Positions 1 through 8,759 of a DNA stretch of 58,306 bases are shown piece by piece (position 1 is the first letter of the stretch; every line of letters starts with the position of its first letter). The notes under the pieces were generated by a model. It made no database searches. It was not told the origin of the DNA and was given only the letters and a program-made list of their open reading frames with translations. Both the position numbers and the translations under genes were made by a program. Source of the stretch: Opitutia bacterium UBA977 (lineage in GTDB: Bacteria; Verrucomicrobiota; Verrucomicrobiia; Opitutales; Coraliomargaritaceae); assembly GCA_002292345.1 (NCBI GenBank), contig DBBT01000090.1:1-58306 (forward strand), written 5' to 3'.

Positions 1-848
1 GCCTCGCGTTGCTCAACTTCTTGCAAGAAGAGCGAATCCAGGCTCAGTCGCGGTTTCTCAACCCGACAAAGCTGCCCGCCCTGCTCGGCGATCGTCTTCT
101 CCACTGCCGCACGCCCCTCGGCACTCAGACCTTGAACCACCAGCGACTGCGCATCTTTCTCCTGCACCAGATCGTCCACGCGGCCCTCGCGAACCAATTT
201 GCCACGGTGTAAAATCGCCACGCGGTCACACAGCCCTTCGATTTGAGCCAATAAGTGTGAGCAAAGCAGCACCGTCTTACCACGACGCTTCAGCTCACGA
301 ATGATCTCCGCAATCGCCGCCGAACCGAGTGGATCAACGCCCGCAGTGGGCTCATCGAGAATCACCAGTTGCGGATCATGCACCAGTGCTTGTGCCAGTC
401 CGATACGTTGCAACATTCCCTTCGAATACGTGCCAACGCGGCGATGTGCCGCTTCAGTCATGCCAACCAACTCGATCACCTCATCGACTTGTTTGGCGAT
501 TTTGCCACGCGAAACACCACAAATCCGAGCGTAGAAGCGCACCAGTTCGCGGCCAGACAGGTAGCGGTAGAAATACGGTGCTTCGGGCAGAAAGCCCACA
601 CTATGCCGCGCGGCCACTGTGTGGCTGGGCTTGCCATAAATTTGGCACTCACCCAGCGAAGCATCGAGTAGGCCGAGGACGACCTTGATCGTGGTGCTCT
701 TGCCGGAGCCATTCGGCCCGATCAGACCGAAAATTTCGTTATCGCCGACTTCGAGAGTCAAATCGTCGACCGCACGGAGCTTCACCCCACGCATGCCGAC
801 GGAAAAATCCTTGGTCAGGCCCTTAATACTAATCGCTGAGTGACTCAT
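1..848 (-). CDS. ABC-2 type transporter ATP-binding protein, partial at its C-terminus
   Basis: The reading frame starts with ATG at 848 and runs off the left edge, giving about 282 residues. Visible motifs are Walker A GPNGSGKST near residue 44, a divergent signature YSKGMLQR, Walker B LVILDEP, and a switch His in CSHLL. The signature and overall layout are those of the ATPase subunit of ABC-2 type exporters (multidrug, gliding or polysaccharide type). It would energise a membrane partner at the inner membrane; that partner should lie just outside the window, downstream. The start follows the stop of the acylphosphatase gene by one base, so the two are probably translated together. The family is certain, the substrate is unknown. 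Confidence 0.9.
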   Translation of the reverse strand, partial: MSHSAISIKGLTKDFSVGMRGVKLRAVDDLTLEVGDNEIFGLIGPNGSGKSTTIKVVLGLLDASLGECQIYGKPSHTVAARHSVGFLPEAPYFYRYLSGRELVRFYARICGVSRGKIAKQVDEVIELVGMTEAAHRRVGTYSKGMLQRIGLAQALVHDPQLVILDEPTAGVDPLGSAAIAEIIRELKRRGKTVLLCSHLLAQIEGLCDRVAILHRGKLVREGRVDDLVQEKDAQSLVVQGLSAEGRAAVEKTIAEQGGQLCRVEKPRLSLDSLFLQEVEQRE

Positions 849-849
849 A

Positions 850-1131
850 TTATTGTAAAATACGGAAACCTTGGCAGGTACGTGGGCCGCTGTCGGTCTT
901 GATCTCAGCCTGGCGGATGTAGCTTTTTAACTCTTCGGCCACCGCCTCCTGAAAAGCCTGAACTTCGGACTCCTCGCCCTCAGCGCAGAGATGCACACGT
1001 CCATCAGTGAGATTTTGCACCGTGCCAGCCACCTCGAAGCCCTTCGCCACGTTCATAGTCTGATAGCGAAACCCGACGCCTTGGACGTGGCCCTCGAACC
1101 AACAGTTCATACGGAAAATACTTGAAGTCAT
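850..1131 (-). CDS. acyP: Acylphosphatase
   Basis: A 93-residue protein from the ATG at 1131. It has the acylphosphatase signature FEGHVQGVGFRYQT with the phosphate-binding Arg, and the catalytic Asn in VQNLTDG. These cytosolic enzymes hydrolyse the carboxyl-phosphate bond of acyl phosphates. The frame extends upstream to 1179, but that would add 16 residues unlike the family; the start at 1131 (or the ATG at 1110) gives the usual length of about 90. No clear ribosome-binding site is visible at either start. The gene sits directly ahead of the ABC ATPase with one base between them. Confidence 0.88.
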   Translation of the reverse strand: MTSSIFRMNCWFEGHVQGVGFRYQTMNVAKGFEVAGTVQNLTDGRVHLCAEGEESEVQAFQEAVAEELKSYIRQAEIKTDSGPRTCQGFRILQ

Positions 1132-1284
1132 ACTTAGAAGATCGGGGAGAGCGTGAAGAATTGGCACAACGGATACCATAAAATTTTATAGTATATGCCT
1201 GCCTTCGCGATTCAATCAAAGCAAAATCAGCTCAAACTGAAAAGGGAGTTGATTTTTGAAATGAAAAATACAGATTCAGCAGCA

Positions 1285-1299
1285 TCGGATCTGATCCGA
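1285..1299. promoter_or_regulatory. Perfect 7-bp palindrome just ahead of the 1305 start codon
   Basis: TCGGATC, one base, then GATCCGA: two perfect 7-base half-sites ending five bases before the ATG at 1305. It could be an operator bound by a dimeric repressor or, less likely because the loop would be too tight, an RNA hairpin covering the start. The site is seen directly; its function is inference. Confidence 0.4.
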
Positions 1300-1304
1300 C
1301 AACT

Positions 1305-1997
1305 ATGAGCGATCCAAATTTTGAGCATTCCGACGGTAACTGGGACGAAACACCCAGCGAGCCACATTGGAATGAATACCAATGGCGCAAGTATCTAAAA
1401 GGTTCAGACCAAGATACCGCCAAGTTTCTTTCGATCTACAACACTCTCAAGCACAAGCCCAACCATCTCGATGAAGTCGCCGCGTATATGGGCTGGGATG
1501 CTGAAGATATCTCGCTGACCGACGAATTTAGCTCGCCGGAATCCGCAGAAGAGGCTGAGGCGCGTTTCGATGCCAACGACAATGCCCCTTACACCTTGCA
1601 CCGCCACCCAGTGATTGTGGTCACCCGCGCCTTGTACCGCTATCTGCACCAGAGCTGGGAACACTACATGGCGCACAGCCAGAATTATCTCTCGCCGCAG
1701 CTCTGCTGGAACTACGCCAACAGCCTGCATCAGGCAGAAATGAACGTTCTATTGTCCATTCAGGCCATCGATCTTGGTGATTTCGGTCTGACCATTTGCC
1801 ATCTCAAGAATAGCTTGGGTGCGCTTAACCAAACTTTAGCCCTACTTGATCAAGTTACACATCCGGACCCGGAATTCCTCACCAGCTTTCGCCAGGAAAA
1901 CCAGATCCGGATATTTGACCTGCGCGAGATGTGGATCCGTGTGATGAGCGACTGCCGTATTGAGTGCAAGCGTCGCCCTGGCGGAGACCAGGACTAA
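1305..1997 (+). CDS. Hypothetical protein, first gene of a three-gene cluster
   Basis: A 230-residue soluble protein with no signal peptide or membrane segment, and not recognised. The N-terminal 40 residues are acidic and rich in Trp and polar residues. Residues about 50-90 look like a small helical domain followed by an acidic linker (SSPESAEEAEA). The C-terminal 130 residues are helical with many aromatics. It is followed after 21 bases by the sigma-like gene at 2019 and then by the PhoD-like gene at 2849, all on one strand, so it is probably co-transcribed with them. Its position next to a sigma-like protein raises the possibility of a regulatory partner, but nothing in the sequence shows that. 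Confidence 0.7.
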   Translation: MSDPNFEHSDGNWDETPSEPHWNEYQWRKYLKGSDQDTAKFLSIYNTLKHKPNHLDEVAAYMGWDAEDISLTDEFSSPESAEEAEARFDANDNAPYTLHRHPVIVVTRALYRYLHQSWEHYMAHSQNYLSPQLCWNYANSLHQAEMNVLLSIQAIDLGDFGLTICHLKNSLGALNQTLALLDQVTHPDPEFLTSFRQENQIRIFDLREMWIRVMSDCRIECKRRPGGDQD

Positions 1998-2018
1998 TCC
2001 TTAATTTTCAAGAGAGCT

Positions 2019-2840
2019 ATGCGTAACATACGCCGTTTCTTCGGTTGGTTTAAGCGTTCAGATCCTGCTCGCAAGGCAGCACGTTCACAGCTTAAAGCCG
2101 CTAAGCGCGGGGATCGAGAGCAATATCTAGCTCTGGCCTCCAACTACATCGATCTGGCGCAGACGTTTTTCGGCTGCTCCTTTGCCGAACCGACCGAGCT
2201 GCGCATCGCACGCGTCACACAGTTATTCAATGAGTTGTGGCAAAACCTGCCCTACTCAGGGCGGCTCTCCGACTTTGAGTTCATGCTTGCTCAAGCATTA
2301 ATTGAGAGCACCTCTGATCAAGGCCTCACCACCTCAACTGAAGCGCTTGTCATCAAGCTGCGCATATTAAGCCCACAGTCACGCTTCGCATTTCTCGCCT
2401 ATGCTTTTGGTAACTGGCCGCTACGCTGGATCGCCCTCGTCATGCGCATCAAGCAAGTAGCCCTGCACCGCTTGCTCTCCGAGGCACGTTGCGAGCTCTG
2501 CAGCATTAGTTGGGAGTCACTCGCACACGAAGAACGTGATTGCCTTGAAGCCATCAGCACCAAACTCGACACCTGCCCAGATATTCGCGCCAACAAATCG
2601 CTCTGCAAACGCAGCAGCGCCTATCCCCGCGTCAAGGAGATCAAAGCCCACTGGCTAGAGCTCCGTTCCGATCTCGTCGAAGTGCGCATGCGCTATGTGC
2701 TCAACCAAGGCGAACGCGAACAATTACTCTCGAATATACTCGACGTAATTGCCGACAGTTCGATGCAGCGCCCCGCGCTCGTCGATCGCATGGTCAACAC
2801 TGTGCATTTCTCACGTCACTCGAAAATCAAAGTCTCGTAA
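2019..2840 (+). CDS. Hypothetical protein with remote resemblance to ECF sigma factors
   Basis: A 273-residue basic protein without a signal peptide. Residues 32-95 have the hydrophobic and aromatic spacing of sigma region 2, including LFNELWQNLPYSGRLSDFEF, which mimics the ECF pattern of Leu-Trp-x-x-Leu followed by a short helix. Residues 108-162 resemble region 4: an LR-L-P-Q start, then SRFAFLAYAF, and a helix-turn-helix-like WIALVMRIKQVALHRLLSEAR where ECF factors have the recognition helix and a closing AR-L. The last 110 residues are helical and unassigned. The key acidic residues of region 2 are not conserved, so it may be an inactive relative or only a look-alike. The gene lies between 1305 and 2849 in one apparent operon. 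Confidence 0.6.
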   Translation: MRNIRRFFGWFKRSDPARKAARSQLKAAKRGDREQYLALASNYIDLAQTFFGCSFAEPTELRIARVTQLFNELWQNLPYSGRLSDFEFMLAQALIESTSDQGLTTSTEALVIKLRILSPQSRFAFLAYAFGNWPLRWIALVMRIKQVALHRLLSEARCELCSISWESLAHEERDCLEAISTKLDTCPDIRANKSLCKRSSAYPRVKEIKAHWLELRSDLVEVRMRYVLNQGEREQLLSNILDVIADSSMQRPALVDRMVNTVHFSRHSKIKVS

Positions 2841-2848
2841 AAGTCACA

Positions 2849-4186
2849 ATGTTTCCAACACCCCGACAGCTCACCGCATTATTTTTCCTCAGCTGCATCG
2901 CTGCATATGCCCACTTACAGGCCGACATCGTCGCCGGCCCCATGCTCGGCCATATCGACATGCGCGAAGCCACCATCTGGGTGCAAACCGATGCCCCTGC
3001 CAAAGTCCGCGTCGCCTACGCCGAGCAAGGGCAAGCCGATGCGCTACGATGGAGCGATACCATTCAGACTAGCAACGCCCTCAATAACACCGCAACCTTA
3101 ACACTCAACGCTGTCGAGCCTGGCAAGAAATACAATTACCGTATCGAACTCGACGGCACGCTCACCGAAGAGCAAAATACCTTAAAGACACCGACCAACT
3201 ATCTTGGCCGCACCCCGCCCCCCGACCTGCGCATTGCCGTCGGCGGCGCACACTATGTCACCGAAGATGGCTTCGAGCCACCTTACCAAATTCTCGGCGG
3301 AGGTTATGGTATTTTTTCCAGTATTCTTAGCGAAAAGCCAGAACTCATGATCTGGACTGGCAACACCGCGCACCTGCGCGATAGTGACTGGGCCTCTCAG
3401 AGCGGCACTCTCAAGCGATTTAGTAAAGCACGCAGCGTCTCCGAACTTCAACCCCTGCTCGCCCGCATCCCACACTATGCCACTTGGAGCAACTCCGATT
3501 ACGGAACCGTAAACGCTGGCAAGTTTTACTCTTACCGCCAAGATGTCGAAGATAGCTTCAATGCTTACTGGCCCAAGCCCGTCGAAGTCGCAAGTTTAGA
3601 TGGTATCACCACACGCTTCCGCCGCTCAGACGTCGACTTTTTCATGCTCGATACTCGTAGCTATCGAGACGATGCATCCGCCAGCGACCGCCTGCCACAA
3701 ATGCTCGGGAAAGCGCAGATCGAATGGCTTCGGCAGGAAATCATCAACAGCAACGCGACCTTTAAGGTCATCATCGCCGGCGCACCGATTCTCAACCCTG
3801 CGGACAATCGCAACAATCTCAGCTACGCCGAACGCGAGCACGGGGAACTCCTGCAAATGCTCCGCAACGAACGCATCGCTGGACTCTTCTTCATCAGCGG
3901 CGGCAAGTATTATGGCGAGCTCACCCGACTCGTGCAGGCCAACAGCTACAATCTGTTCGACCTCACACTTGGACCGCTCACGGCCAATTCGGAAAACAAT
4001 CAGGATGAGCTCAACTTCTTCCGGATGCCGGGCACCAGCACCTTCGAACGCCACTTTGCCCTACTCGACTTCACTGGCCCCGAAGAAGACCGCGCCATCA
4101 GCATTCGCGTCATGAGCATGGCAGGCACAGAACTGTGGCAACGCACTATCAAAGCCAGCCAGCTCCAACCCGCCGAGGCTGAATAG
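2849..4186 (+). CDS. Secreted PhoD-like phosphodiesterase fold with its metal ligands lost
   Basis: A 445-residue protein with an N-terminal signal peptide (hydrophobic to about residue 24). Residues 28-112 form the fibronectin-like N-terminal domain typical of PhoD proteins (GPMLGHIDMREATIWVQT). The calcineurin-like domain follows, but each metal-binding motif is changed: GSC is GGAHY at 132, the GDN-Y motif is TGNTAH at 170, WDDHDYG is WSNSDYG at 213, and SGDRH is SGGKY at 350. The surrounding framework (PHYATW, FFMLDTRSYRD, GPLTA) is well kept, so the change looks selective rather than decay. The protein probably keeps the fold but not the phosphatase reaction. It starts eight bases after the sigma-like gene ends. 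Confidence 0.85.
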   Translation: MFPTPRQLTALFFLSCIAAYAHLQADIVAGPMLGHIDMREATIWVQTDAPAKVRVAYAEQGQADALRWSDTIQTSNALNNTATLTLNAVEPGKKYNYRIELDGTLTEEQNTLKTPTNYLGRTPPPDLRIAVGGAHYVTEDGFEPPYQILGGGYGIFSSILSEKPELMIWTGNTAHLRDSDWASQSGTLKRFSKARSVSELQPLLARIPHYATWSNSDYGTVNAGKFYSYRQDVEDSFNAYWPKPVEVASLDGITTRFRRSDVDFFMLDTRSYRDDASASDRLPQMLGKAQIEWLRQEIINSNATFKVIIAGAPILNPADNRNNLSYAEREHGELLQMLRNERIAGLFFISGGKYYGELTRLVQANSYNLFDLTLGPLTANSENNQDELNFFRMPGTSTFERHFALLDFTGPEEDRAISIRVMSMAGTELWQRTIKASQLQPAEAE

Positions 4187-4303
4187 AGCCTTGGCTTACC
4201 GAGCGCTGCGCGTCGTGCAGAAAACAGAGCCAGATTTCTTTCAATCGAGCGCGGCCGCCCTCAGCTTTAGGTGTCAGAGTCAACCATCACAACCAGAGCC
4301 TAA

Positions 4304-4999
4304 TTGCTAAGTCACATGTTTCCAGACGCCTCCAACTCAACTCCAGCGCTCGACATCATCGACTGGGGACGCACCGAGTATCAAGCCGCGCTGGAGCGGC
4401 AAAAAGCCCTAGTCCTTCTGAGGCGAACAGGCGAGGCGCCTGACACACTAGTATTTACCGAGCACGCCCCCGTATTTACGATCGGCATGCGCAAGGGTGC
4501 CGAGCAACACCTGATCTGGAACGAAGCGCAACTCAAAGCAAAAGGCCTGCAAGTGATTCGTAGCAACCGCGGCGGCGACATTACTTATCACGGCCCCGGC
4601 CAAATCGTCGGCTACCCAATCATCTCTCTTCAAGCACGGCGTGACCTACACACCTACCTACGCGACCTCGAAGAAGTTGTCATCCGCACCCTCGCCACCT
4701 TCGGGCTGCAGACTGCTCGACGCGACGGCCAGACAGGCATCTGGCTCGACACACGTAAAATCTGCGCAATCGGCGTGGCTGTTAGCAGTTGGGTGACTTA
4801 CCATGGATTCGCGCTCAACGTGAACCCCAATATGGATCATTTCGCTGGCATCGTCCCCTGTGGCATCACCGACGGCACCGTCACCTCGATGCAAGCTGAA
4901 CTCGGCAAAACAATAGACCTGGATGTCGTAAAGACGCGTTTAGCAGTTGAATTTAAGAACGTTTTTCGGAACACTGCCGCACCTCATGAACAATCGTAA
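4304..4999 (+). CDS. lipB: Octanoyl-[acyl-carrier-protein]:protein N-octanoyltransferase LipB
   Basis: A 231-residue protein that moves octanoate from acyl carrier protein to lipoyl domains, the first step of lipoate biosynthesis. The family motif RGGDITYHGPGQ is at 89-100; the catalytic Lys is K152 in RKICAIG and the catalytic Cys is C186 in GIVPCGI. An alternative start at 4316 (MFPDAS) would remove four residues; neither start has a clear ribosome-binding site. The 3' end overlaps lipA by 14 bases, indicating translational coupling of the two lipoate enzymes. Confidence 0.96.
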   Translation: MLSHMFPDASNSTPALDIIDWGRTEYQAALERQKALVLLRRTGEAPDTLVFTEHAPVFTIGMRKGAEQHLIWNEAQLKAKGLQVIRSNRGGDITYHGPGQIVGYPIISLQARRDLHTYLRDLEEVVIRTLATFGLQTARRDGQTGIWLDTRKICAIGVAVSSWVTYHGFALNVNPNMDHFAGIVPCGITDGTVTSMQAELGKTIDLDVVKTRLAVEFKNVFRNTAAPHEQS

Positions 5000-5909
5000 A
5001 CCAGAATGGCTCCGAGCGAAGTTGCCTACTAGTGTCGAATACAAGGCAGTACGCGAGATCGTTGACACCAACGACCTGCACACCGTCTGTAAAAGCGCCC
5101 AGTGCCCAAACATGGGCGAGTGCTGGTCGCGGGGTACCGCGACTGTCATGATCCTTGGTAATATCTGCACGCGTTCGTGCACCTTCTGCGCGATTAATAC
5201 AGGTCGCCCGACTGAGCTTGATCTCGGCGAGCCCGCCCGTGTTGCCGAATCAATTGCCAAGATGAATTTGAAGCATGCCGTGATCACCTCCGTGGCACGC
5301 GATGACCTCAAAGACGGCGGCGCCGAAGTCTGGGCCGCCACCATTCGCGCGATCCATCACCGCTCTCCCGAGTGTGCAGTCGAAGTACTCACCGCGGACT
5401 TCCGCGGACAGCAGGAATACCTCGACGTAGTGCTCAATGCTTGCCCCGATATTTTCAATCACAACCTTGAGACGGTCGAACGCTTGCAACGCCCTATCCG
5501 TAAGACCGCCCGCTACGACCGCTCCCTCTGGGTGCTTAAACATGCTAAGTCTCGCAGCTTTACCACTAAATCCGGCATCATGCTCGGCATTGGTGAGAAG
5601 GAAGAAGAGATCAAACAAGTACTCCAAGATATGCAAAAAGTCGGCGTCGATATTTTGACGATCGGCCAATACCTGCAACCCAGCAAAAAGCATCAACCAA
5701 TCGACCGTTGGGTGACACCTGAAGAATTTGCCAAGTGGAAAGAATACGCCTTCAGCATCGGCTTCGGTGCCTGCGAATCCGGACCACTCGTCCGCTCCTC
5801 TTATCACGCCGAAGAACAATCTGCGATGTTTGACGTCCGCGCCCGCCGCAAAGCAATGCTCGACGCCCAACAAGCTGGAAAAGAAGCTGCCGAAGTCGTC
5901 TCCGTCTAG
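4986..5909 (+). CDS. lipA: Lipoyl synthase LipA
   Basis: A radical SAM enzyme of 307 residues that inserts two sulfurs into the octanoyl group of lipoyl domains. The auxiliary cluster cysteines are C35, C40 and C46 (CKSAQCPNMGEC) and the radical SAM cluster is CTRSCTFC at 61-68. The frame is open back to 4947, but the homologous start is MNNRKPEWLRAKLP at 4986, inside the end of lipB. Operon with lipB. A hairpin at 6026-6056 lies downstream. Confidence 0.97.
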   Translation: MNNRKPEWLRAKLPTSVEYKAVREIVDTNDLHTVCKSAQCPNMGECWSRGTATVMILGNICTRSCTFCAINTGRPTELDLGEPARVAESIAKMNLKHAVITSVARDDLKDGGAEVWAATIRAIHHRSPECAVEVLTADFRGQQEYLDVVLNACPDIFNHNLETVERLQRPIRKTARYDRSLWVLKHAKSRSFTTKSGIMLGIGEKEEEIKQVLQDMQKVGVDILTIGQYLQPSKKHQPIDRWVTPEEFAKWKEYAFSIGFGACESGPLVRSSYHAEEQSAMFDVRARRKAMLDAQQAGKEAAEVVSV

Positions 5910-6025
5910 CGCTTAATACACCTACAGTCTAATGCCTCGGCATAAAAACGTGCCAGCTCCGCAGGCAAGGATGTTCGCTGATTGCCTGAGTGCACACCTC
6001 AGATGCGCGGTGCTGGGCGAACTTA

Positions 6026-6056
6026 AAAGGGCCCTGCAAATAATACAGAGCCCTTT
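6026..6056. terminator. Bidirectional rho-independent terminator between lipA and the MlaA-hydrolase gene
   Basis: AAAGGGC pairs with GCCCTTT, extended inside by CTG/CAG across one mismatch. The AAAA run before the stem supplies the U-tract for the minus-strand gene. It sits between the convergent ends of lipA and the 6092 gene. Confidence 0.7.
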
Positions 6057-6091
6057 GTTATCATAAATACTTAGTGGTCTGCTTTAGAATA

Positions 6092-7951
6092 CTACTGGTC
6101 CAGTTTGATCTGCGAACGAATTGCGTCTTGGAGTTCTGGACGCCAAAGCTCACCCAAGTGCCCCCCCTGCTTAAAGACGGTCGTCTTGCCCGGAAATGTT
6201 TCTTTAAACCAGTTCAACTCGTCCTGGCTCAATAGAAAATCATTGTCACTAAGAACCAAGTGAAGGTTATCCACTTCCTTCAGACTTTCCTGACGATTCT
6301 TCAAATTAACAGAATATTTGATCTGCTCTGCGGTCACGCCTTCACGCTCGTGAATCATCACGGTGATCTTGTTGTAGTAATCTTCGAAGCTCAACGCCTG
6401 CAAATCTTTATACAGCGCGCCCTTGCTGCCGAATACACTTAACTCTTGATCGTATGCACCCGCAATAATGGCTTCGTGCAATGTCAACCGGAAGTTCAGG
6501 CCAATCAAGTAAGAGGCTTCCGCATTGGTAAACGGAAGATCCGCTGTCGGCTCCAAACCTGACCGAGCACTGATCAGTGCTTTAGCTAAAGCGGAATCAA
6601 TGATCTGTTTTGCTTCATCCATATCACCATTCTTATACGGCGCACGGTAGAGCAGATCCAAGGCAGACAGACTGCCGAGCAAATTTGCTGGAGGATTGAT
6701 CGCGATCACGTGATCAACCATGTGATCCATTCCACGTTCTTTCAGATCGGCACCCAGATTCAATGTATACCAAGCACCCATTGACATACCAATCAACGAA
6801 CGTTGCAGGAATTTCTCTTCACCGTAAGTGGCATTCAGGTCTTTCATGATCGCTTGATAAGCGACACGGATCATTTCCTTATCTTTCTCTACGTAGCCAG
6901 GTGCATAGCCCTTAGGCGCAGCAGTCATAAACTCCCAATTGAAAGTGTTACTAAATATCAGCACACTGTATCCTTCACTGTAAGCCAATTCAGCCAATGC
7001 GAGATCCATACTGCCCTTACGGTGGGAGCCCAAACCAGGAAGTTGCACCATCAAAGGTGCGGCTTCTGGCTGCAGCCAGAGTGAATACGGTAATTCCTTC
7101 TTCCAACCTTCGATTTCAACAGAGTCATCTATACTCTCTCTCTTAAAGTTGGGATTCGTTGGTTTTGCGAAAATCGCACGCAGCGTCTGAGTTTCTGCAT
7201 CGTCATCACGATCGCGGTCGTGTGCGAAGTTATTGACCGCCGCCTCGCGACTTGCGCTGTATAGCAACCGAGTGAGTTCATACGGGTCATAATTCTCCAG
7301 CAGCGCATCATTGATCGTATCCGCATGCGCGGTCATATCATTGAACGTCAGGAAGCCTTCAACGAGGAAGTTGTATGGAGAATCCAGATATGCAGTTGGC
7401 TTGAGAAAAGAGTCTCCAACCATACCGACGATATCACGCTCAGAACTCGGTCCTAACACAGGAATAAATACATATACTTGTGAATCCCAGCCCCATTTAC
7501 TAAAGGTCTGGCCCAAATCTTCCTTACTTGGACGTAAGTTATATTTGTTAGTCGCAGGATCATTGAGACCTAAAACACCGACAGTGGTATTGATACCAAA
7601 GCGCTTGGTTTCAACCCAGGTTTGTTGCCACTGCCATTGCAACGAATTATTAACCAAGCGAACCGGATAGAACAGATTATCGTGAAAATTTGAAATATGC
7701 TCACGACCTGACTCGGGGATCAGCCACTTGTAACCTTTCATCGTCGGATAAACAACATTCTCAAAAAGCACGGTGTTCAGCGCAAAAGACGCGCGATTGA
7801 CGGGTTCGATCGGGTCCTTGACCCCCTGTAACATTAGACCGGCATCGGTCGGGGCGCTTGCCTCGGGGATTTTAGATGCATCATAAGATTGGCAAGAGCA
7901 TAGCGCAGTCGCTAAAGACAGGGTGAGGAGTAGTCGTGTCGTAGTATTCAT
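6092..7951 (-). CDS. MlaA (VacJ) lipoprotein fused to an alpha/beta hydrolase
   Basis: A 619-residue protein. The signal peptide ends in a lipobox LCSC with the lipidated Cys at 20. Residues about 44-230 are an MlaA domain (DPIEPVNRASFALNT, then FGINTTVGVLGLNDPA and DLGQTFSKWG), the outer-membrane lipoprotein that removes phospholipids from the outer leaflet and passes them to MlaC. Residues about 285-619 form an alpha/beta hydrolase: an oxyanion-like PGLGSH at 305, nucleophile elbow GMSMG with Ser390, a candidate acid in LSDND at 568-571, and His598 in GGHLGE. MlaA proteins are usually about 250 residues, so the second half is an added enzyme. A lipase or phospholipase role on extracted lipids is inference. 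No other mla genes are in the window. Confidence 0.88.
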   Translation of the reverse strand: MNTTTRLLLTLSLATALCSCQSYDASKIPEASAPTDAGLMLQGVKDPIEPVNRASFALNTVLFENVVYPTMKGYKWLIPESGREHISNFHDNLFYPVRLVNNSLQWQWQQTWVETKRFGINTTVGVLGLNDPATNKYNLRPSKEDLGQTFSKWGWDSQVYVFIPVLGPSSERDIVGMVGDSFLKPTAYLDSPYNFLVEGFLTFNDMTAHADTINDALLENYDPYELTRLLYSASREAAVNNFAHDRDRDDDAETQTLRAIFAKPTNPNFKRESIDDSVEIEGWKKELPYSLWLQPEAAPLMVQLPGLGSHRKGSMDLALAELAYSEGYSVLIFSNTFNWEFMTAAPKGYAPGYVEKDKEMIRVAYQAIMKDLNATYGEEKFLQRSLIGMSMGAWYTLNLGADLKERGMDHMVDHVIAINPPANLLGSLSALDLLYRAPYKNGDMDEAKQIIDSALAKALISARSGLEPTADLPFTNAEASYLIGLNFRLTLHEAIIAGAYDQELSVFGSKGALYKDLQALSFEDYYNKITVMIHEREGVTAEQIKYSVNLKNRQESLKEVDNLHLVLSDNDFLLSQDELNWFKETFPGKTTVFKQGGHLGELWRPELQDAIRSQIKLDQ

Positions 7952-8010
7952 AAATGTCAGTCGTTTGTAAGAAGGGACGTATAGTTGCAGTACTAAAACA
8001 TCAGCAAATG

Positions 8011-8042
8011 CTTATAGCATACTATACATTCGCCAAAGTCAA
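8011..8042 (-). promoter_or_regulatory. Candidate sigma-70 promoter of the MlaA-hydrolase gene
   Basis: On the minus strand TTGACT (8037-8042) is followed 15 bases later by TATGCT (8016-8021), or 20 bases later by TATAAG (8011-8016). Both lie 60-90 bases upstream of the start at 7951. Spacing is not ideal for either -10, so this is tentative. Confidence 0.35.
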
Positions 8043-8236
8043 ATCAGCCGACTCCGAACTTAAATCACTTATATACAATGGGTAAAAAGAGTCAGCGCGG
8101 AGAATACCTGCCAGATCAAACCTGCACGGCATACCGCAACAATCTGAAATTCGTCAGCCGTTAGCACAAGTGCAGCTATGAATAGACCTAAAAAAACACG
8201 TGCAAGCCGACGCAAGATGCGTATTGTCACGTAGCT

Positions 8237-8698
8237 ATGTCGACAGAAGTGATGCGCAGACCAGGAGCTTTTCGCCCCGTCATTCAATTTTCGATCCACG
8301 CCGATAATAAAGTCGGCCGGCTCAACGAAATCATCGGCTTACTCTCTATTCACGAAGTGCACATTATGGCACTCTCGATTCTCGACACGACAGATAGCTC
8401 AATCATTCGCATCATTGTCGACTACCCCGAAGAAGCACAAAAGCTACTCATCGAGCATCAATTCTCATTTGTGCAAAGTGAACTCCTCGCAGTCGAATTA
8501 ACCAGTGAGGCAGATATCAAGAAAGTCACTGCGGCACTCGAGCAGGCGGAAATCAACATCCACTACACCTATCCTTTCGTCTCGCGCCCAAATAATCGCT
8601 CCGCGCTGGCAATCAGCCTAGATGACAACGAACTCGCAGCTGAAACAATCACTCTGCATCAGCTAAAAATCATCGGGCAGGACGATATCGCGCGATAA
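8237..8698 (+). CDS. ACT-domain protein
   Basis: A 153-residue cytosolic protein. Residues about 15-85 match an ACT domain ([20 protein letters not shown], then [21 protein letters not shown]) and residues 85-150 form a second ACT-like repeat beginning near [17 protein letters not shown] domains bind amino acids or other small ligands and regulate enzymes. No catalytic domain is attached, so this is a stand-alone sensor or regulatory subunit. It sits alone, 60 bases ahead of a TetR regulator on the same strand. The family is well supported, the ligand is unknown. Confidence 0.85.
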   Translation: MSTEVMRRPGAFRPVIQFSIHADNKVGRLNEIIGLLSIHEVHIMALSILDTTDSSIIRIIVDYPEEAQKLLIEHQFSFVQSELLAVELTSEADIKKVTAALEQAEINIHYTYPFVSRPNNRSALAISLDDNELAAETITLHQLKIIGQDDIAR

Positions 8699-8759
8699 AA
8701 ACGATATTTAGGACGAGCAAGACTTGCGGCCCGTAGTAAAACTCTAGTAAGTTCATCAA

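Noticed and set aside
8178..8234. 18-residue basic frame ([18 protein letters not shown]) just before the ACT gene
   Set aside because: Could be a leader peptide, but it has no ribosome-binding site or regulatory codon pattern and can arise by chance.
8069..8299. 76-residue minus-strand frame with a hydrophobic middle, opposite the start of the ACT gene
   Set aside because: It overlaps a well-supported gene at its 5' end, has no homologue I recognise and no ribosome-binding site. A shorter form from a GTG at 8231 has a signal-like start, but nothing supports it.
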